From NCBI GenBank assembly GCA_020845575.1, contig JADLFL010000055.1:20533-84532 (forward strand): a stretch of 64,000 nucleotides of DNA. The letters are read 5' to 3'. Under the pieces are notes generated by a model. It saw only the letters and a list, made by a program, of their open reading frames with translations, searched no databases and was not told where the DNA came from. A program made the position numbers and the translations under genes. This DNA comes from Acidobacteriota bacterium. Lineage in GTDB: Bacteria > Acidobacteriota > Vicinamibacteria > Vicinamibacterales > Vicinamibacteraceae. Below are positions 53,507 through 61,351 of this stretch, piece after piece; within the stretch, counting starts at the first letter, position 1; the number at the start of each line of letters is the position of its first letter.

Positions 53507-54381
53507 CGTGCGTCGCGCAGCGTCAGCACGAACGATCCGACGGGCAGCTGTGCCTGAATCCGTACGGGCAGCCGCCTCGCATCATCCGAGATCCACACGG
53601 CGAGGCCACGGCCGACGGCCTGGCCTTTCGCATCGCGGATGGACGGCACGACCTTCCACGCAGGCGACGAGCCGAGGCCCGACTGTATCGTCTCCTTGCC
53701 TGTGACATTCAGCGTGACGCGATAGAGATAGCCCGAGTCTGAGACGGCGAACGACGTCGACGCCCCGGGCGCGAAGGCGAGCGTTCGCATGGCAGCCAGC
53801 GCAGACAATCCGTCGTGCGTCGGGCCCGGCAACGGCTGGTCCTGCACCATCGTCGTCGACGTCTTCATCTGGAAGATCGCCTCGCGCTTCGACTGATCGA
53901 AGCGCGTCTCCTTCATGCGCTGCCGGCTGTTCTCCTGGCTGAACACCGATCCGCGCTGGGGCAGGAGCGTGTAGACGTCCACCAGCGAGTCGGCCTTGTA
54001 GTACACCGCATACAACTTCGACACCAGCGACGTCGGACGGCCCTCGGCGACCAGGTAGTAGGCCGTCGAGCCGAACGAGGGCCGCTTGTCGCGAACGGTG
54101 AGCGTGGCGGTGCCAGCCGTCACGTAATCAGACCATGACACATCGTAGGTGAGGGCTTCGCCGGCCTTGAAGGGCACGACCTTCTCGGGGCCTGTTGGTC
54201 GTGCTGGTGCGGCGGGTGCTGTGCCGGGTTTCGCCGGCGCCGCCGTACCCGCCCTGGGCGGCGGCCCGACAGGCCCGCCCAGCCGCGACGGCAACCGCTG
54301 CGCCGCGGGTGCGATCGGCAGAGGGAGCAGAAGCATGAACGCCGTCAACAACGCTCGCCGCGTAAGCACCACAGATCCCAT
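53503..54381 (-). CDS. DUF3108-family exported protein
   Basis: This is a 292-residue protein with a signal peptide (LTRRALLTAFMLLLPLPIA, cleavage near Ala-Ala) and a Pro/Ala/Gly-rich linker (~30-70). A DUF3108 domain begins at PFKAGEALTYDVSWSDYVTA and continues with YYLVAEGRPTSLVSKLY, YKADSLVDVYTL and FDQSKREAIFQM. DUF3108 proteins are periplasmic and of unknown function, with a lipocalin-like beta pattern. I place the start at ATG 54381; a longer frame upstream crosses a heptamer array. It overlaps the downstream epimerase gene by four bases. Confidence 0.85.
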   Translation of the reverse strand: MGSVVLTRRALLTAFMLLLPLPIAPAAQRLPSRLGGPVGPPPRAGTAAPAKPGTAPAAPARPTGPEKVVPFKAGEALTYDVSWSDYVTAGTATLTVRDKRPSFGSTAYYLVAEGRPTSLVSKLYAVYYKADSLVDVYTLLPQRGSVFSQENSRQRMKETRFDQSKREAIFQMKTSTTMVQDQPLPGPTHDGLSALAAMRTLAFAPGASTSFAVSDSGYLYRVTLNVTGKETIQSGLGSSPAWKVVPSIRDAKGQAVGRGLAVWISDDARRLPVRIQAQLPVGSFVLTLRDAR

Positions 54382-54403
54382 CGCTCTCAGTATCTGACGC
54401 TGC

Positions 54404-54424
54404 CCGGTTGCCGGTTGCCGGTTG
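54404..54424. repeat. CCGGTTG heptamer array
   Basis: Three perfect tandem 7-bp units, in the 56-bp gap between the methyltransferase gene and the DUF3108 gene. Confidence 0.9.
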
Positions 54425-54437
54425 CCCATTGCCGGTC

Positions 54438-55949
54438 TCAAGGTTTTCTCGCCACTACGGCGTAGTCGAGATGCGTGAACAGGAGGCTGTTGAGCTTGTC
54501 GACGTTCGCGTTGACGGTGTAGTGCAGGGCGTCGCCGCCGGGCACGTGTTGCAGCTTGTGCGCGTCGGGATAGGGCGAGCGGTACTGGATGTCCACGTGC
54601 GGGAACCCGCTGGCGCGCACGAAGTACGCGAGCGTCTCGGGGTGCAGCGGGCGCACGTGCGTGATGTCGCGTACGTAGCTCTGGAAGAACGCGAACCAGC
54701 ACGCCACGTTGACGGTCTCGAGCGCGAGCACGCCGCCCGGCTTCAGGACTTCGCCCGCGCGCTGGAGCAGGCGCACGAGGTAGTCGGGTTCGAGATGCTC
54801 CACGACCTGCGCGGCGAAGATGCCGCCGAGGCTCTCGTCCGCCAGGCCGTCGAGGTACGACAGCGCATCGCCCTCCGACGCGTCGAGCCCGCGCTGCCGG
54901 CACACTTCGACCATCTCGTGATTGATGTCGAGCCCACGCGCGCGTATGCCGTCCTGCCGCAGCAGATCGAGGAATTCGCCCCGCCCGCAGCCGATGTCGA
55001 GCACGTCCCGCTGCGAGGCAAACAGCGGAACGTAATCCCGCAACCGCTCCCGAATCGTCGTCGCGGACCCGCGGAACTGGTCTTCGAAGCCAACATACTT
55101 GAAGGACTCGATACCCCCGGCAGCAAAGGAGTTGTCGGGAGCGGCCGGGCTCGGAGAGCCGGCCCTCCCAGGAGTTCCGGTTGCCGGTTGCCGGTTGCCG
55201 GTTGCCGACCCGATCACACCTTCCACCTCTCTCTTCAACGTCTGCGTGGCGCGCGTGATGACGCCGAGCGACTGGGCGAGCTGGGTGTGGGCGGCGTCGA
55301 GCGCGGCGACGCGTGATTCGAAGCGGCGTTCGCGGACGGCGAGCATCTCGAGGCGGCGATTCAGTTCATCGCCCACGCCGCTGATCGCCCCACCCGGGCC
55401 GACGGTACGATGGTGCAGTGTCTCGACGGCGGTGCCCACGTCTTCCACGCGTCGTGTCGCCAGACCATCGAACTCGTAGTCCTTCGTGTCCACGTACGGC
55501 GTGAGCTGCTGCAGATAGACGATGAGCGCCGAGTGGAATGTGGCGAGCTGCGCGAGCTCGTCGCGAAGCGCGGCGAGGACGCCTGTCTGTGCCTCGTGCA
55601 GCGAGCGCGTCGCAGCCACGTTGCGGTTGACGTGATCGACGAGCGTGGCGTTGAACGCTTCCTGTCGCGCGAACACCGGCGCGAGCCAGCTCCACACCTG
55701 GCGCAGCACCACGTTCTTGATCCCGCTCGGCGGGTGCATGCCCGCGACGATCGCGTAGCGTTCGTTGAGCGGCGTGATCTGCGTCTCGTCGGGCCGCGTG
55801 GGATCGTCGGGCACCGCGCGCGGCGCCGGCAGCGCGGCATCGAGCGCAGACAGCGCCGCGTTGTACGCGGCGTCTGCCTCTTCGCGCGCCTGCTTCAGAC
55901 GTGCGAGGTGGTCCTTGTCGATCGAGCGGGTGAAGCGGACGTCGGCCAT
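54438..55949 (-). CDS. Coiled-coil class I methyltransferase carrying repeat-derived insert
   Basis: This is a 503-residue protein. The first ~250 residues are largely helical (DHLARLKQAREEADAAYNAA, AALRDELAQLATFHSAL, LAVRERRFESRVAALDAAH). Residues ~290-500 are a SAM methyltransferase: VLDIGCGRGEFLDLLRQDG (motif I), GLDINHEMVE, AAQVVEHLEPDYLVRLL and LKPGGVLALETVN. The linker at ~249-270 is encoded by two dispersed repeats, read as SATGNRQPATGTPGRAGSPS. These domain features are like those of methyltransferases that terminate O-antigen chains (WbdD-like and similar). Start ATG 55949 is 11 bp after thiG. Confidence 0.86.
   Translation of the reverse strand: MADVRFTRSIDKDHLARLKQAREEADAAYNAALSALDAALPAPRAVPDDPTRPDETQITPLNERYAIVAGMHPPSGIKNVVLRQVWSWLAPVFARQEAFNATLVDHVNRNVAATRSLHEAQTGVLAALRDELAQLATFHSALIVYLQQLTPYVDTKDYEFDGLATRRVEDVGTAVETLHHRTVGPGGAISGVGDELNRRLEMLAVRERRFESRVAALDAAHTQLAQSLGVITRATQTLKREVEGVIGSATGNRQPATGTPGRAGSPSPAAPDNSFAAGGIESFKYVGFEDQFRGSATTIRERLRDYVPLFASQRDVLDIGCGRGEFLDLLRQDGIRARGLDINHEMVEVCRQRGLDASEGDALSYLDGLADESLGGIFAAQVVEHLEPDYLVRLLQRAGEVLKPGGVLALETVNVACWFAFFQSYVRDITHVRPLHPETLAYFVRASGFPHVDIQYRSPYPDAHKLQHVPGGDALHYTVNANVDKLNSLLFTHLDYAVVARKP
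55142..55165. repeat. Copy of GC-rich family-B element inside a coding sequence
   Basis: Twenty-four bases identical to the arm at 1626-1649. In the minus-strand methyltransferase frame it is read as GRAGSPSPAA. Confidence 0.85.
55177..55204. repeat. CCGGTTG heptamer array inside a coding sequence
   Basis: Four perfect tandem 7-bp units, 11 bases after the family-B element, in the interdomain linker of the methyltransferase gene. They are read as ATGNRQPATG. Four units are 28 bp, so gain or loss of one unit would shift the frame. Confidence 0.9.
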
Positions 55950-55960
55950 GCGCGCGTCGA

Positions 55961-56746
55961 TTATGCGCGCGGAGTGGCGTGAATGGTGCCGCTGAGCGGG
56001 CTGCTCGCCGACGCGTAGCGCCGCTTCGGCATGCGGCCGGCGCGCCACGCGAGTCGTCCGGCCTCGACGGCGTGCTTCATCGCCGCGGCCATCAACACCG
56101 GTTCGGTCGCCTGCGCGATCGCCGTGTTGAGCAGCACGGCGTCGGCCCCGAGCTCCATCGCGAGGGCCACGTCGGACGCCGTCCCCACGCCGGCATCGAC
56201 GACGACGGGCACGCCGGCGAACTCCTTGATGATCGAGATGTTGTTCGGGTTCTGGATGCCGAGGCCGGAGCCGATCGGTGCGCCGAGCGGCATCACGGCT
56301 GCCGCGCCCGCGTCTTCGAGCTTGCGACACACGATCGGATCGTCGGTCGTGTAGGGCAGCACGACGAAGCCTTCCTTGACGAGCACCTTCGTCGCTTCGA
56401 TCAGCGCCTCGTTGTCCGGGAACAGCGTTCGCTCGTCGCCGATGACTTCGAGCTTCACCCAGTTGGACAGGCCGGCCTCGCGTCCGAGCCGCGCGGTGCG
56501 GATGGCGTCCTGCGCCGTGTAGCACGCGGCGGTGTTGGGCAGGATGAACATCGATGGCGCGATGAAGTCCATCAGCGACGTGCCGCTCCTGTCGTTCAGG
56601 TCGACGCGCCGCACGGCGACGGTGACGACCTCCGCGCCGGAGGCGGCGTGGCAGTCGCGCATCACCTCGTTGGACGAGTACTTGCCCGTGCCGACGAAGA
56701 GGCGTGAAGAGAAGGTGCGATCGGCGATGGTGAGTGTGTCAGACAT
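55961..56746 (-). CDS. thiG: Thiazole synthase ThiG
   Basis: This is a 261-residue TIM-barrel enzyme. It joins 1-deoxyxylulose 5-phosphate, dehydroglycine and the sulfur carrier ThiS-COSH into the thiazole phosphate of thiamine. It begins [20 protein letters not shown]. The Schiff-base Lys is in [17 protein letters not shown], followed by [13 protein letters not shown] and [20 protein letters not shown] for phosphate binding. The C-terminus [12 protein letters not shown] is family-typical. ATG 56746 lies eight bases inside the stop end of the upstream membrane-protein gene. The thiS gene is separated from it by that ~1.45-kb gene, an unusual arrangement. Confidence 0.96.
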   Translation of the reverse strand: MSDTLTIADRTFSSRLFVGTGKYSSNEVMRDCHAASGAEVVTVAVRRVDLNDRSGTSLMDFIAPSMFILPNTAACYTAQDAIRTARLGREAGLSNWVKLEVIGDERTLFPDNEALIEATKVLVKEGFVVLPYTTDDPIVCRKLEDAGAAAVMPLGAPIGSGLGIQNPNNISIIKEFAGVPVVVDAGVGTASDVALAMELGADAVLLNTAIAQATEPVLMAAAMKHAVEAGRLAWRAGRMPKRRYASASSPLSGTIHATPRA

Positions 56747-58190
56747 CTCGAGGAACCTTGCGTAATCCTGTGCCGTGGACCAGGCATGCCGTTGCCGCGA
56801 CGATGACGAGGAGCGTGGACGCGGCGCGCCATGTGAAGGGTGTCTGCTCGGCGACGTGCCGGATGGTCGCAAGAACGACGCCGTCTCCGACCACTGCGCC
56901 TCCGGTTCCGCGCACGAACAGCGCCGTCTGGACGAGGTCGGCCGGACTCGCCCAGAAATACCGGGCGGTGTCGACGAGTGACTGCATCGCCGCCACGGCG
57001 ACGCCCATTGTCGCAAGCGGCAACGGGTGCCACCGCGCCGAGAGGCCATTGATGCCGCAGGCGACGACAACGACGAAGGGGGCGAGAAGCGGGAAGAGCC
57101 AGCGTCCCTGGTGGATGTCCGTGGTTCCGAGCAGGACCTGACGCACTGACGGTTGGACGGCACAAATGAGGGCGCACAACGTCCAGACGGCGGCTATGGC
57201 TGCGATGCCTGGTTGCGGAACGGACCGTGCCCATCTGCTGCTGCCGCCGATGACACCGGCAACCACCAGGGCGACTCCGATGGTCTGCATGAAGGGGCCC
57301 GCTGTCAGGACATTGGCGCCGAAGCTTCCGATCCCCATCCACGACGAGTTCACCATGCCCGGCAACTGTTCGGCGAAGTCGTACAGGACCGCGTGCGCCC
57401 AGGCGCCCGGACCGCGAGGGATGTCCGTCGGTGTGGGTTGCCCCAGATATGGTGACCGGAACCAGAACAGTCCCGCCGCGACCATGAGAGGCGCCGCGAC
57501 GGCCATGCCCGCGATCCAGCGCGCGGCCGTCGCCTGACGGGTGCCGCGCCACAGGCCGATCGCGAGAACGCATGGCGGGAGAATCAGAAGGAACGTGGCC
57601 GTGTCCTTCCAGGAGACGGCCAGCAGCACGCTTGCGATCAGCGTGCCGACGTCCCATCGGGACCCTCGCCCGAGCATGGCGCGTGTAGCGCTCAGGAACG
57701 CGATGGCGCTGAAGGCGTTGGCCCATGCGTCGGGCGTGACGGCGCCTGCGACTGTCGCGGCGACGGGATGGCCTGCCACGAGCAGTCCCGCCAGCAGCGC
57801 ATCGGTGCGGCGCTGCGTGAGCAGGTGAGCGATGGCCCAGGCGCAGACGGCAATCACCGGGAGCGACAACGCCTGCAGCAGGCGGAGTGCGATGAGCGTG
57901 CGATTCGTTACGCCCGCCCCGCAGAGCAAGGCGAGTTCGCGCGCGGTGGTGTAGACGAAGCCGCGTTTGCCCGAAGGCGAGATCGCCGGAAGCTGTCCGG
58001 TTGGCGGGGCGATGCACGCGGCAGCGGACGCGTTCGTAAGAGCCAGCGCACGCGTCTGCACGACGGTGAGGTAGACGACCTCGTCGGAGACCTGGTACAG
58101 CGGTTTCCACACCGCGTATGCGGCGGCGTGGGCGAAGGCCAGGCACGCGACGAGGAGGAGCCCTGTCACGGCCGATGGACGATCCGCCAC
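56739..58190 (-). CDS. DUF2142/GT-C-like polytopic membrane protein
   Basis: This is a 483-residue membrane protein with about 10-11 hydrophobic segments. The first loop has [20 protein letters not shown], an acidic loop placed where GT-C glycosyltransferases keep their catalytic Asp/Glu. Later features are [20 protein letters not shown] and [20 protein letters not shown]. The pattern (acidic loop, then HxGRWLFPxxAP) matches DUF2142-type proteins, which are related to GT39 polyprenyl-sugar transferases. It lies four bases after thiS (GTG 58190) and overlaps thiG, so it is transcribed within the thiamine pair. It may use the lipid-linked sugar made by the GT2 at 50533. That is inference. Confidence 0.8.
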   Translation of the reverse strand: MADRPSAVTGLLLVACLAFAHAAAYAVWKPLYQVSDEVVYLTVVQTRALALTNASAAACIAPPTGQLPAISPSGKRGFVYTTARELALLCGAGVTNRTLIALRLLQALSLPVIAVCAWAIAHLLTQRRTDALLAGLLVAGHPVAATVAGAVTPDAWANAFSAIAFLSATRAMLGRGSRWDVGTLIASVLLAVSWKDTATFLLILPPCVLAIGLWRGTRQATAARWIAGMAVAAPLMVAAGLFWFRSPYLGQPTPTDIPRGPGAWAHAVLYDFAEQLPGMVNSSWMGIGSFGANVLTAGPFMQTIGVALVVAGVIGGSSRWARSVPQPGIAAIAAVWTLCALICAVQPSVRQVLLGTTDIHQGRWLFPLLAPFVVVVACGINGLSARWHPLPLATMGVAVAAMQSLVDTARYFWASPADLVQTALFVRGTGGAVVGDGVVLATIRHVAEQTPFTWRAASTLLVIVAATACLVHGTGLRKVPRDV

Positions 58191-58194
58191 CGAT

Positions 58195-58407
58195 CTACCC
58201 GCCGCCCACGAAGTTCACGACTTCGACGGCGTCGCCCGCGCGCACGACGGTGGTGGCGTACGCGGCCTTCTTCACGACCGACTCGTTCACTTCCACGGCC
58301 ACGCGACGCGCGTCGATGTCCAGGCGCGCGAGGAGCGCGGCAACCGTCTCGGGCTCGGGCAGGTCGTACGGTTCACCGTTGAGCTGAATGGTCACAGCGA
58401 GGGACAT
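58195..58407 (-). CDS. thiS: Sulfur carrier protein ThiS
   Basis: This is a 70-residue ubiquitin-fold sulfur carrier. It starts MSLAVTIQLNGEPYDL, with the family pattern (hydrophobic)-NGE. RVAVEVNESVV is the central strand, and it ends VVNFVGGG. The terminal Gly-Gly is thiocarboxylated and gives sulfur to ThiG. One extra Gly is present at the end compared with the usual GG, although GGG termini occur. ATG 58407 was chosen from the family length (66-70). It lies 73 bp after the GT4 stop, and the membrane-protein gene follows after four bases. Confidence 0.93.
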   Translation of the reverse strand: MSLAVTIQLNGEPYDLPEPETVAALLARLDIDARRVAVEVNESVVKKAAYATTVVRAGDAVEVVNFVGGG

Positions 58408-58480
58408 CGGCACACCGACTTCCGAGCATATCAATTCCGATGCCGCGGTGCCGAAATGCGGATCCCACCGGGCGCCTTCG

Positions 58481-60022
58481 TCATCCCGTCGGGCTGTCGA
58501 GGATGTCCACCTGCACGCCGAACGGGGCGGCGAGGTCGCGCGCCCACGTCGCCGGATCGGGGCGCACGTGCGCGGGGGCGTCAGCGGGCCATGACGGTGC
58601 GGGCTGGCTCGCAGCCCACGCCAGGACGCGTTCGTACTCGCGCTGCATGCGCGCCACGGTGTGGTGCGCTTCCCACCACTCGCGCGCACGGCGGCCCAGC
58701 GACTCGCGCAACTGCGCATCGGCCACCAGCCGACGCAGCGCCTGCCGCACCATCGCCTCCTCGTCGGAGAGCTCGATGGACACCGCCACGGCACGACTCG
58801 CGTCGGGCGGCTGGAAGACGCTCGCGGCGTCGCGGCGGTCGTGCTTCAGGAGCCAGTGACGCGGATCGAGCGTCGGGACGTCCGACGTGCTGAGTTGATC
58901 GGGCACGAGAGTCGGCTTGCCAGCCGCGAGGCAGCGCAGCCACGAGGCCGACGTCTCCCGCGCCGTCGGCCATCGCAGGCACAGGCACACATCCGCCCCC
59001 CGCAACTCCTCGGCGAGTCGCTCATCGTCCACGTAGCCCGTGACCTCGATGAGATCGCGCGTACCCGTCTCCGCCACGTCCTGCCAGAGCGCGTAGTGCT
59101 CGCCTACCTCACCCACCAGCCGCAGCCGCACGAACGGCGCTTCGTCGCGAATCGCCGCCAGCGCCCGCAGGATCGGCAGAATGCGCTTCTCCGGCGTGAT
59201 GAGGCCGAAGGCGGACAGCAGGATTGACTCCGGCAACCGGCAACCGGCAACCGGCAACGGGTTGTTCAGCGCCGGCAACCGGCAATCGGCAACAGGCAAC
59301 TGGTCGGGAATGTCGACAATACCGAATGCTTGCCTCGCCATCGCAACGCTCGCGCCGGTTGCCGGTTGCCGGTTGCCGGTCGCCGGCCGTGAAACCCACG
59401 GATCCGGCACTCCCATCGCCACCGTGGCAATCGGCGTGTCGGGATACTCCTCCGCGAGTGCCTCGGCGAGTGGCGCGCCATGGACGACGAGGGCGCGGGC
59501 GCGGCTCATCACGAGACGCAGCATCGGCCAGAGGTAGTACGGCGATCCCTCCAGCCCCGCGACGACGAAGTCGGCCACACGGGGATCGACGCCGGGGTGA
59601 TTGAAGCGGAACTCGGCGCGGTAGTCGTCGGCGCGCGTGTCGAGCAGGAGCGCCTGTGCACGCGCGTGGTGCAGCGCGGCGTCGTGCAGCACCACGAGGC
59701 CGGGCCACCGCAACACGTAAGGCCACATGTACCGATGGCACGCCGCGTTGCCCATCTGGTACACGATGAGGTCGTACGGCGCACGCTCATGCGCGACAGC
59801 GAAGTCGTAGGCTCGATAGAGCGGCAGCCCGTACGGGCCGTCGAGCGCGACGGTCTCCCCCCCGCGGCCCGCGTGCAGATGCCCCCCCGCCGCGCGCCAC
59901 ACCCCATCGTCCACGTACAGGTCGATGGCGTGATCGCGCCGCAGCCCCTCGAGGACATCGAGCGAGTACGCCGAGATGCCCGATCGCACCGGCGGCAATG
60001 GCGAGAACCACGCAACGCGCAC
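58481..60022 (-). CDS. GT4-like glycosyltransferase with heptamer-repeat insert
   Basis: This is a 513-residue GT-B transferase: VAWFSPLPPVRSGISAYSLD (acceptor loop), VYQMGNAACHRYMWPYVL, VVHGAPLAEALAEEYP, FGLITPEKRILPILRALAAI (donor domain start), RLRLVGEVGEHYALW and CLCLRWPTARETSASWLRCL (modified EX7E region). Residues ~215-270 are encoded by three repeat arrays in both orientations (59231-59382) and read as alternating TGNRQPATG and PVAGCRLP. This is an insertion of about 50 residues between the two GT-B domains, leaving the gene open. I start at GTG 60022; another open stretch upstream crosses an array. It is the first gene of the minus-strand unit. Confidence 0.82.
   Translation of the reverse strand: MRVAWFSPLPPVRSGISAYSLDVLEGLRRDHAIDLYVDDGVWRAAGGHLHAGRGGETVALDGPYGLPLYRAYDFAVAHERAPYDLIVYQMGNAACHRYMWPYVLRWPGLVVLHDAALHHARAQALLLDTRADDYRAEFRFNHPGVDPRVADFVVAGLEGSPYYLWPMLRLVMSRARALVVHGAPLAEALAEEYPDTPIATVAMGVPDPWVSRPATGNRQPATGASVAMARQAFGIVDIPDQLPVADCRLPALNNPLPVAGCRLPESILLSAFGLITPEKRILPILRALAAIRDEAPFVRLRLVGEVGEHYALWQDVAETGTRDLIEVTGYVDDERLAEELRGADVCLCLRWPTARETSASWLRCLAAGKPTLVPDQLSTSDVPTLDPRHWLLKHDRRDAASVFQPPDASRAVAVSIELSDEEAMVRQALRRLVADAQLRESLGRRAREWWEAHHTVARMQREYERVLAWAASQPAPSWPADAPAHVRPDPATWARDLAAPFGVQVDILDSPTG
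59231..59258. repeat. CCGGCAA heptamer array inside glycosyltransferase gene
   Basis: Four perfect tandem CCGGCAA units (28 bp). Read on the minus strand they encode part of the interdomain insert of the GT4-like gene. Confidence 0.9.
59273..59300. repeat. Degenerate CCGGCAA array in the same gene
   Basis: Two perfect units (59273-59286) followed by TCGGCAA and CAGGCAA, 14 bp downstream of the first array and in the same orientation. Confidence 0.85.
59355..59382. repeat. Inverted CCGGTTG array in the same gene
   Basis: Three perfect CCGGTTG units plus CCGGTCG, in the opposite orientation to the arrays at 59231 and 59273. The three arrays together bracket about 150 bp of the gene and could pair into a stem. 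Confidence 0.88.
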
Positions 60023-60043
60023 GGGGAAGTATCGGGGATGGGG

Positions 60044-60082
60044 ACGGCAACCGGCAACCGGCAACGGGCAACCGGCAACCGG
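60044..60082. repeat. CCGGCAA heptamer array upstream of glycosyltransferase gene
   Basis: Five to six units (ACGGCAA, CCGGCAA, CCGGCAA, CGGGCAA, CCGGCAA, then CCGGCCC), 21 bp upstream of the GT4 start. Confidence 0.88.
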
Positions 60083-60158
60083 CCCGCCGCGCGTGCTGGC
60101 ACTCGAGGCGGCCGGGGAACCGATTCCTCAACCCCAGCGTAGGGGAGTCGCAGGCAGC

Positions 60159-60170
60159 CATATGCATATG
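60159..60170. promoter_or_regulatory. CATATGCATATG palindrome, candidate TA operator
   Basis: A perfect 12-bp palindrome, followed by GCATAT, lies 14 bp before the vapB start in an otherwise GC-rich region. Antitoxins usually repress their own operon at such palindromes. The AT-rich block may also serve as the promoter. Confidence 0.5.
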
Positions 60171-60184
60171 GCATATTCGCCTGT

Positions 60185-60403
60185 ATGAAGAAGACCCTGC
60201 ACATCGATGAGCCTCTCCTCCGCGACGCCAGGGCGGCCGTCGGGGCGAAGACTGACACCGAGACAGTGCGGCTCGGCCTGGAGGCACTCGTGCGCCGTGC
60301 CTCCTACGAGCGCCTGCGGGCACTGCGCGGGTCCGAACCCGATGCGGTGGAGACGCCGCGGCGCCGTGAGCGCGTGGTGTCGGTCGGGTACCCCACGGCA
60401 TGA
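60185..60403 (+). CDS. vapB: VapB-type antitoxin
   Basis: This is a 72-residue antitoxin of the VapB / type II ribbon-helix-helix group. It opens with the DNA-binding strand MKKTLHIDEPLLRDARAAVG, then TDTETVRLGLEALVRR (helices), and ends in a disordered basic tail that would wrap the PIN toxin. Length and layout are typical. Its ATGA end overlaps the vapC start at 60400. Its toxin partner carries a frameshift. It presumably still represses its own promoter through the palindrome at 60159. Confidence 0.85.
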   Translation: MKKTLHIDEPLLRDARAAVGAKTDTETVRLGLEALVRRASYERLRALRGSEPDAVETPRRRERVVSVGYPTA

Positions 60404-60793
60404 GCGTGCTCGTCGACACCTCGGTCTGGATCCGGTTCCTCTCGAACCAGGCCCCGTTCGCGGCCGAACTCGACCGGTTTGCTGGCCGACGACGCGGTGG
60501 CCGGTCACGAGCTCATCTACGGCGAGTTGCTGATGGGCGATCGCGGTGGCCGGCAGTCGTTGTTGCGCAGCTACGAACGGATGACGCAGAACCCTCCGGT
60601 GCCTCACGCCGACGTCGTGACGTTCGTCAGCGCGCGCCAACTCCACGGACGAGGCATCGGCTGGATCGACGCACACCTGCTGGCGTCGGCCCTGGTCGGC
60701 GGGGTTCGACTCTGGACGACCGACGGCCCCCTCGACGCCCTCGCCGACGAACTGGGAATCGCGTACCGGTTCAAGGACGCAGAGACAGCCTGA
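60400..60793 (+). pseudogene. vapC: Frameshifted VapC toxin (PIN domain)
   Basis: The frame opens as MSVLVDTSVWIRFL, carrying the first PIN Asp. After ELDR it leaves that frame. From 60479 the continuing frame reads LLADDAVAGHELIYGELLMG and ends with IGWIDAHLLASALVGG and LWTTDGPLDALADELG, the later PIN acidic residues. A single extra base in the TTT at 60478-60480 accounts for the shift: with one T removed, DRLLADDAV reads straight through. The rest is intact, so this is a recent inactivation or a sequencing error. A full-length protein would be ~130 residues. Confidence 0.8.
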
Positions 60794-60846
60794 CGCGACG
60801 CCAGCCGCAGGCCATGCTGCTTCTTCCGCGTGCTATTCTCGACCTC

Positions 60847-61101
60847 ATGGGCCCAGTCGATGCGCTCTACGAGAACGGCTCGCTTCGGCCAGTTGCCCCG
60901 TTGCCGCTGCGGCCGGGAGAATGAGTCAGCGTGATTGTGATGCGGAAGACGGATGCGTCCCGGTGGGACCGTTCACGCTTCCATGCCTCCGACGAGGAGA
61001 TGGTCCTCGCCGAGGCAGGCCTGGCGGACTGGGCCGACGCCCTCGATCGTGAGGATCGGGGTGACGCAGTGACGCCCTCTACGCCGCCTGCACGGGCTTG
61101 A
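60847..61101 (+). pseudogene. DUF104/AF2212-type antitoxin with in-frame stop
   Basis: MGPVDALYENGSLRPVAPL begins a typical AF2212/DUF104 antitoxin (VxAxYExGxLRPLxPL). After RPGE the next codon is TGA (60922-60924). The same frame then continues VSVIVMRKTDASRW and FHASDEEMVLAEAGLADWADAL, as family members do after GERVxVxI. A CGA to TGA change (Arg to stop) is the simplest explanation. No toxin gene follows on this strand; its PIN partner is missing. Confidence 0.65.
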
Positions 61102-61351
61102 ACTCGTGATCCGCCATCGGCGGCTCCCCGAGCGACGTCAGCAGATCGTTGACGCGTGCCAGCGACACCGCCGATGGCGCCGTGATCTCCAGACCGAGTG
61201 GCTGCCCGGCGCTGTTGTAGTCCACGAGAAGCAGGCCATCAGGCGTTGCAACCGTGCGGACGCATCTGTCGCCCGTGGTGTGAGGGAGATGCAGGTAGGC
61301 CGCGAACGGCCGACCCTTGCGGTAGGTGACCTGGAGCGATCGTTCGGTCAT
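61079..61351 (-). CDS. DUF2283-family small protein (putative antitoxin)
   Basis: This 90-residue protein shows the DUF2283 pattern: VTYRKGRPFAAYLHLP (first strand hairpin), DGLLLVDYNSAGQPLGLEIT (the D-x-G-x-PxGIEI-like core) and a C-terminal helix. DUF2283 proteins are often encoded with DUF4258 proteins as toxin-antitoxin-like pairs. It overlaps the upstream DUF4258 gene by four bases. The 3' end overlaps the decayed DUF104 gene on the other strand by 23 bp, supporting decay of that gene. Confidence 0.8.
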   Translation of the reverse strand: MTERSLQVTYRKGRPFAAYLHLPHTTGDRCVRTVATPDGLLLVDYNSAGQPLGLEITAPSAVSLARVNDLLTSLGEPPMADHEFKPVQAA

